In this document: positions 62,285 through 64,000 of the stretch, in pieces
Layout: the number at the start of each line of letters is the position of its first letter
Numbering within the stretch: position 1 is the stretch's first letter
Assembly (NCBI GenBank): GCA_963742405.1
Contig: CAVUMB010000005.1
Coordinates: forward strand, 124,001-188,000
Source: JAGVSR01 sp963742405
Lineage (GTDB): Bacteria > Pseudomonadota > Alphaproteobacteria > Rhizobiales > Hyphomicrobiaceae
Direction: 5' to 3'
DNA: 64,000 nt
Position numbers and translations under genes: made by a program
Notes under the pieces: generated by a model
Database searches by the model: none
What the model was told of the DNA's origin: nothing
Seen by the model: the letters and a program-made list of their open reading frames with translations, nothing else

Positions 62285-64000
62285 ATGACCGAACGCGCCA
62301 AGAATGAAATCATCAAAGAGAACAGCCGCCTGCTGCGCGGTGGGATCGCAGACGGTCTGAGCCATGTCGAGACCGGCGCCATCGACGAAGATGATACGCA
62401 GCTCTTGAAGTTCCACGGCTCCTATATGCAGGATGACCGCGACGTTCGCGCCGAGCGCACGAAGAAGAAGCTTGAGAAGGCGTTCTCCTTCATGATCCGT
62501 CTGCGGCTGCCGGGCGGCGCGCTGACGCCCGACCAGTGGCTGAAGCTCGACGACATTGCCGGTACCTATGCCAACGGCACGCTGCGCCTGACCACGCGCG
62601 CGACGTTTCAATACCACGGTGTCATCAAATCAAATTTGCGGCGCACGATGCAGGCGATCAATGCCGCCTGCATCGACACCATTGCCGCCTGCGGTGACGT
62701 CAACCGCAACGTCATGTCGGCGTCGCATCCGTTCCTGTCGAAGGCGCATAAGCAAGCCGAGCATCTGGCGAAGGCCGTCAGCGACCACCTGCTGCCGCGC
62801 ACGGGCGCCTATCACGAAATCTGGCTCGACGACGAAAAGGTGATCGAGAGTTCCGGCAACGCGCAGCCGGAGAGCGAACCGATCTACGGCACGCTGTATC
62901 TGCCGCGGAAATTCAAGACCGTCATCGCTGTGCCGCCGGACAACGATGTCGATGTTTATGCCCATGACCTCGGCTACATCGCAATTCTCGATGCCGGCGA
63001 GGTGGTCGGCTGGAATGTCACCGTTGGCGGCGGCATGGGCATGACCCACGGTGAAACCGACACCTTCCCTCGAACAGCCGACATGCTCGGCTATTGCACG
63101 CCCGATCAGGCCGTGGATGTCGCCGAGAAGGTCGTCACCGTTCAGCGCGACTGGGGCAACCGGTCCGTGCGCAAGAACGCGCGCCTCAAGTACACCATTG
63201 AGCGCGTCGGGATTGACGCGTTCCGCGCCGAGGTGGAAAAGCGGCTTGGCTACAAACTTGGCGAGCCGCGTCCCTTCACCTTTACGTCGACCGGCGATCC
63301 GATCGGTTGGCGTCAGACCCTTGATGGCAAGGCCGCCGACAAGAAGTGGCATCTGACACTCTATATCGAGAACGGGCGCGTCAAAGATACCGCCACGATG
63401 AAACTGCGCACCGCATTGCGGCAAATCGCTGAGGCAGGTGGCGTTGATTTCGTCGTCACCTCCAACCAAAACCTCGTCGTCGCCAACGTGTCGGCCAAGT
63501 TAAAACCGAAAATCGAGGCGCTCCTCGAAAAGCATGGCGTATCGATTGCCACATCTTCCGGCCTGCGCCGCAATGCGATGGCATGCGTGGCGCTGCCGAC
63601 GTGTGCGCTGGCACTGGCCGAAAGCGAGCGCTTCCTGCCAGGCCTGGTGACAGATTTGGAAGAACTTCTCGATGCCGCGGGCCTGCGCGAAGACGACATC
63701 GTCGTTCGCATGACGGGCTGCCCGAACGGCTGCGCCCGCCCGTATCTTTCCGAAATCGGCTTCGTCGGCCGGGCGCCGGGATTGTACAACCTCTATCTCG
63801 GTGCGGCATTCGACGGCTCGCGCTTGTCGAAGCTCTACGCGCAGGATGTCAACCGCGAGCAGATCCTCAAACTGCTTGACCCAATCATCAAGCGCTATGC
63901 GAAGGAGCGCGATGCCGGTGAGCACTTTGGCAACTTCGTTGTCCGCGCCGGCATTGTGAACGCGACGACGGCGGGGAACAACTTCCACGACAACATCGTG
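62285..64000 (+). CDS. cysI: sulfite reductase hemoprotein beta subunit, cut by window edge
   Basis: Six-electron reduction of sulfite to sulfide. 572 codons are present with no stop, so the extreme C-terminus lies outside. Opening TERAKNEIIKENSRLLRGGI and LRLTTRATFQYHGVIKSNLR (siroheme pocket) are typical. The [4Fe-4S]/siroheme cysteines are C434, C440 (CVALPTC) and C479, C483 (TGCPNGC), the same numbers as in E. coli CysI. The start is 12 bases after the cysJ stop. Confidence 0.96.
   Translation, partial: MTERAKNEIIKENSRLLRGGIADGLSHVETGAIDEDDTQLLKFHGSYMQDDRDVRAERTKKKLEKAFSFMIRLRLPGGALTPDQWLKLDDIAGTYANGTLRLTTRATFQYHGVIKSNLRRTMQAINAACIDTIAACGDVNRNVMSASHPFLSKAHKQAEHLAKAVSDHLLPRTGAYHEIWLDDEKVIESSGNAQPESEPIYGTLYLPRKFKTVIAVPPDNDVDVYAHDLGYIAILDAGEVVGWNVTVGGGMGMTHGETDTFPRTADMLGYCTPDQAVDVAEKVVTVQRDWGNRSVRKNARLKYTIERVGIDAFRAEVEKRLGYKLGEPRPFTFTSTGDPIGWRQTLDGKAADKKWHLTLYIENGRVKDTATMKLRTALRQIAEAGGVDFVVTSNQNLVVANVSAKLKPKIEALLEKHGVSIATSSGLRRNAMACVALPTCALALAESERFLPGLVTDLEELLDAAGLREDDIVVRMTGCPNGCARPYLSEIGFVGRAPGLYNLYLGAAFDGSRLSKLYAQDVNREQILKLLDPIIKRYAKERDAGEHFGNFVVRAGIVNATTAGNNFHDNIV

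Overview
The window comes from an alphaproteobacterium, most likely a Hyphomicrobium-like facultative methylotroph of the Hyphomicrobiales. This rests on gene content: a pqqABCDE operon, a tetrahydromethanopterin (H4MPT) formaldehyde-oxidation cluster (fae, mch, mtdB, RFAP synthase and the companion ATP-grasp and CitG-like genes), a two-subunit methylmalonyl-CoA mutase, aerobic heme synthesis, a cytochrome bc1 operon and alphaproteobacterial housekeeping genes. There is no 16S gene, so the genus is an inference. The DNA is GC-rich and densely coded. I see no phage, insertion sequence, integron or CRISPR array, so this looks like stable chromosomal core with methylotrophy modules.

Layout. 0-4.7 kb: the N-terminal part of parE (cut by the left edge), small membrane proteins and a pirin. 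4.8-15.2 kb: a membrane desaturase, both methylmalonyl-CoA mutase subunits separated by an opposing exported-protein gene, a HerA/DUF853-type ATPase, a small cytochrome c and a patatin-like lipoprotein. 15.3-25.4 kb: sodB, a SOUL protein, a MacAB-like exporter whose adaptor carries an LTxxQ-like insertion, an H-NS-like protein, then nudix, DUF6111 and CCA-adding enzyme. 25.4-34.3 kb: hemF, two tandem ABC exporters, a frameshifted trmL, and the bc1 complex (Rieske, cytochrome b, cytochrome c1).

34.3-38.3 kb is a methylthioadenosine salvage cluster: mtnP, apt, a zinc-ribbon gene, mtnA and a class II aldolase. No mtnBCD is nearby, which fits the aldolase-type (DHAP) shunt. The aldolase reading frame is broken by one extra G. 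38.4-45 kb: small secreted proteins, rlmB, tRNA-Tyr, an AapJ-like binding protein without permeases, an L,D-transpeptidase and pcm.

44-54 kb is the H4MPT/methylofuran region. A hydantoinase-fold gene and a HisA-like gene diverge from each other. The minus-strand run RFAP synthase-mtdB-orfY-mch-orf5-orf7-fae follows, interrupted by a palindromic repeat. A carbinolamine-dehydratase-like gene and folK are divergent at its head, so pterin supply, cofactor assembly and the C1 enzymes lie together. 55-59 kb: a cytochrome c2-like protein and pqqABCDE, which supply an electron acceptor and the cofactor for methanol dehydrogenase. 59.6-64 kb: assimilatory sulfite reduction and siroheme synthesis (cobA, cysJ, cysI cut by the right edge).

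No single obviously unprecedented system stands out. The best leads are the MTA-to-DHAP shunt, the uncharacterised HisA-like and hydantoinase-like partners of the H4MPT cluster, the adaptor with a CpxP/Spy-like insertion, a terminator for the fae transcript buried antisense in a neighbouring gene, and a repeat that supplies the ribosome-binding site of orfY.
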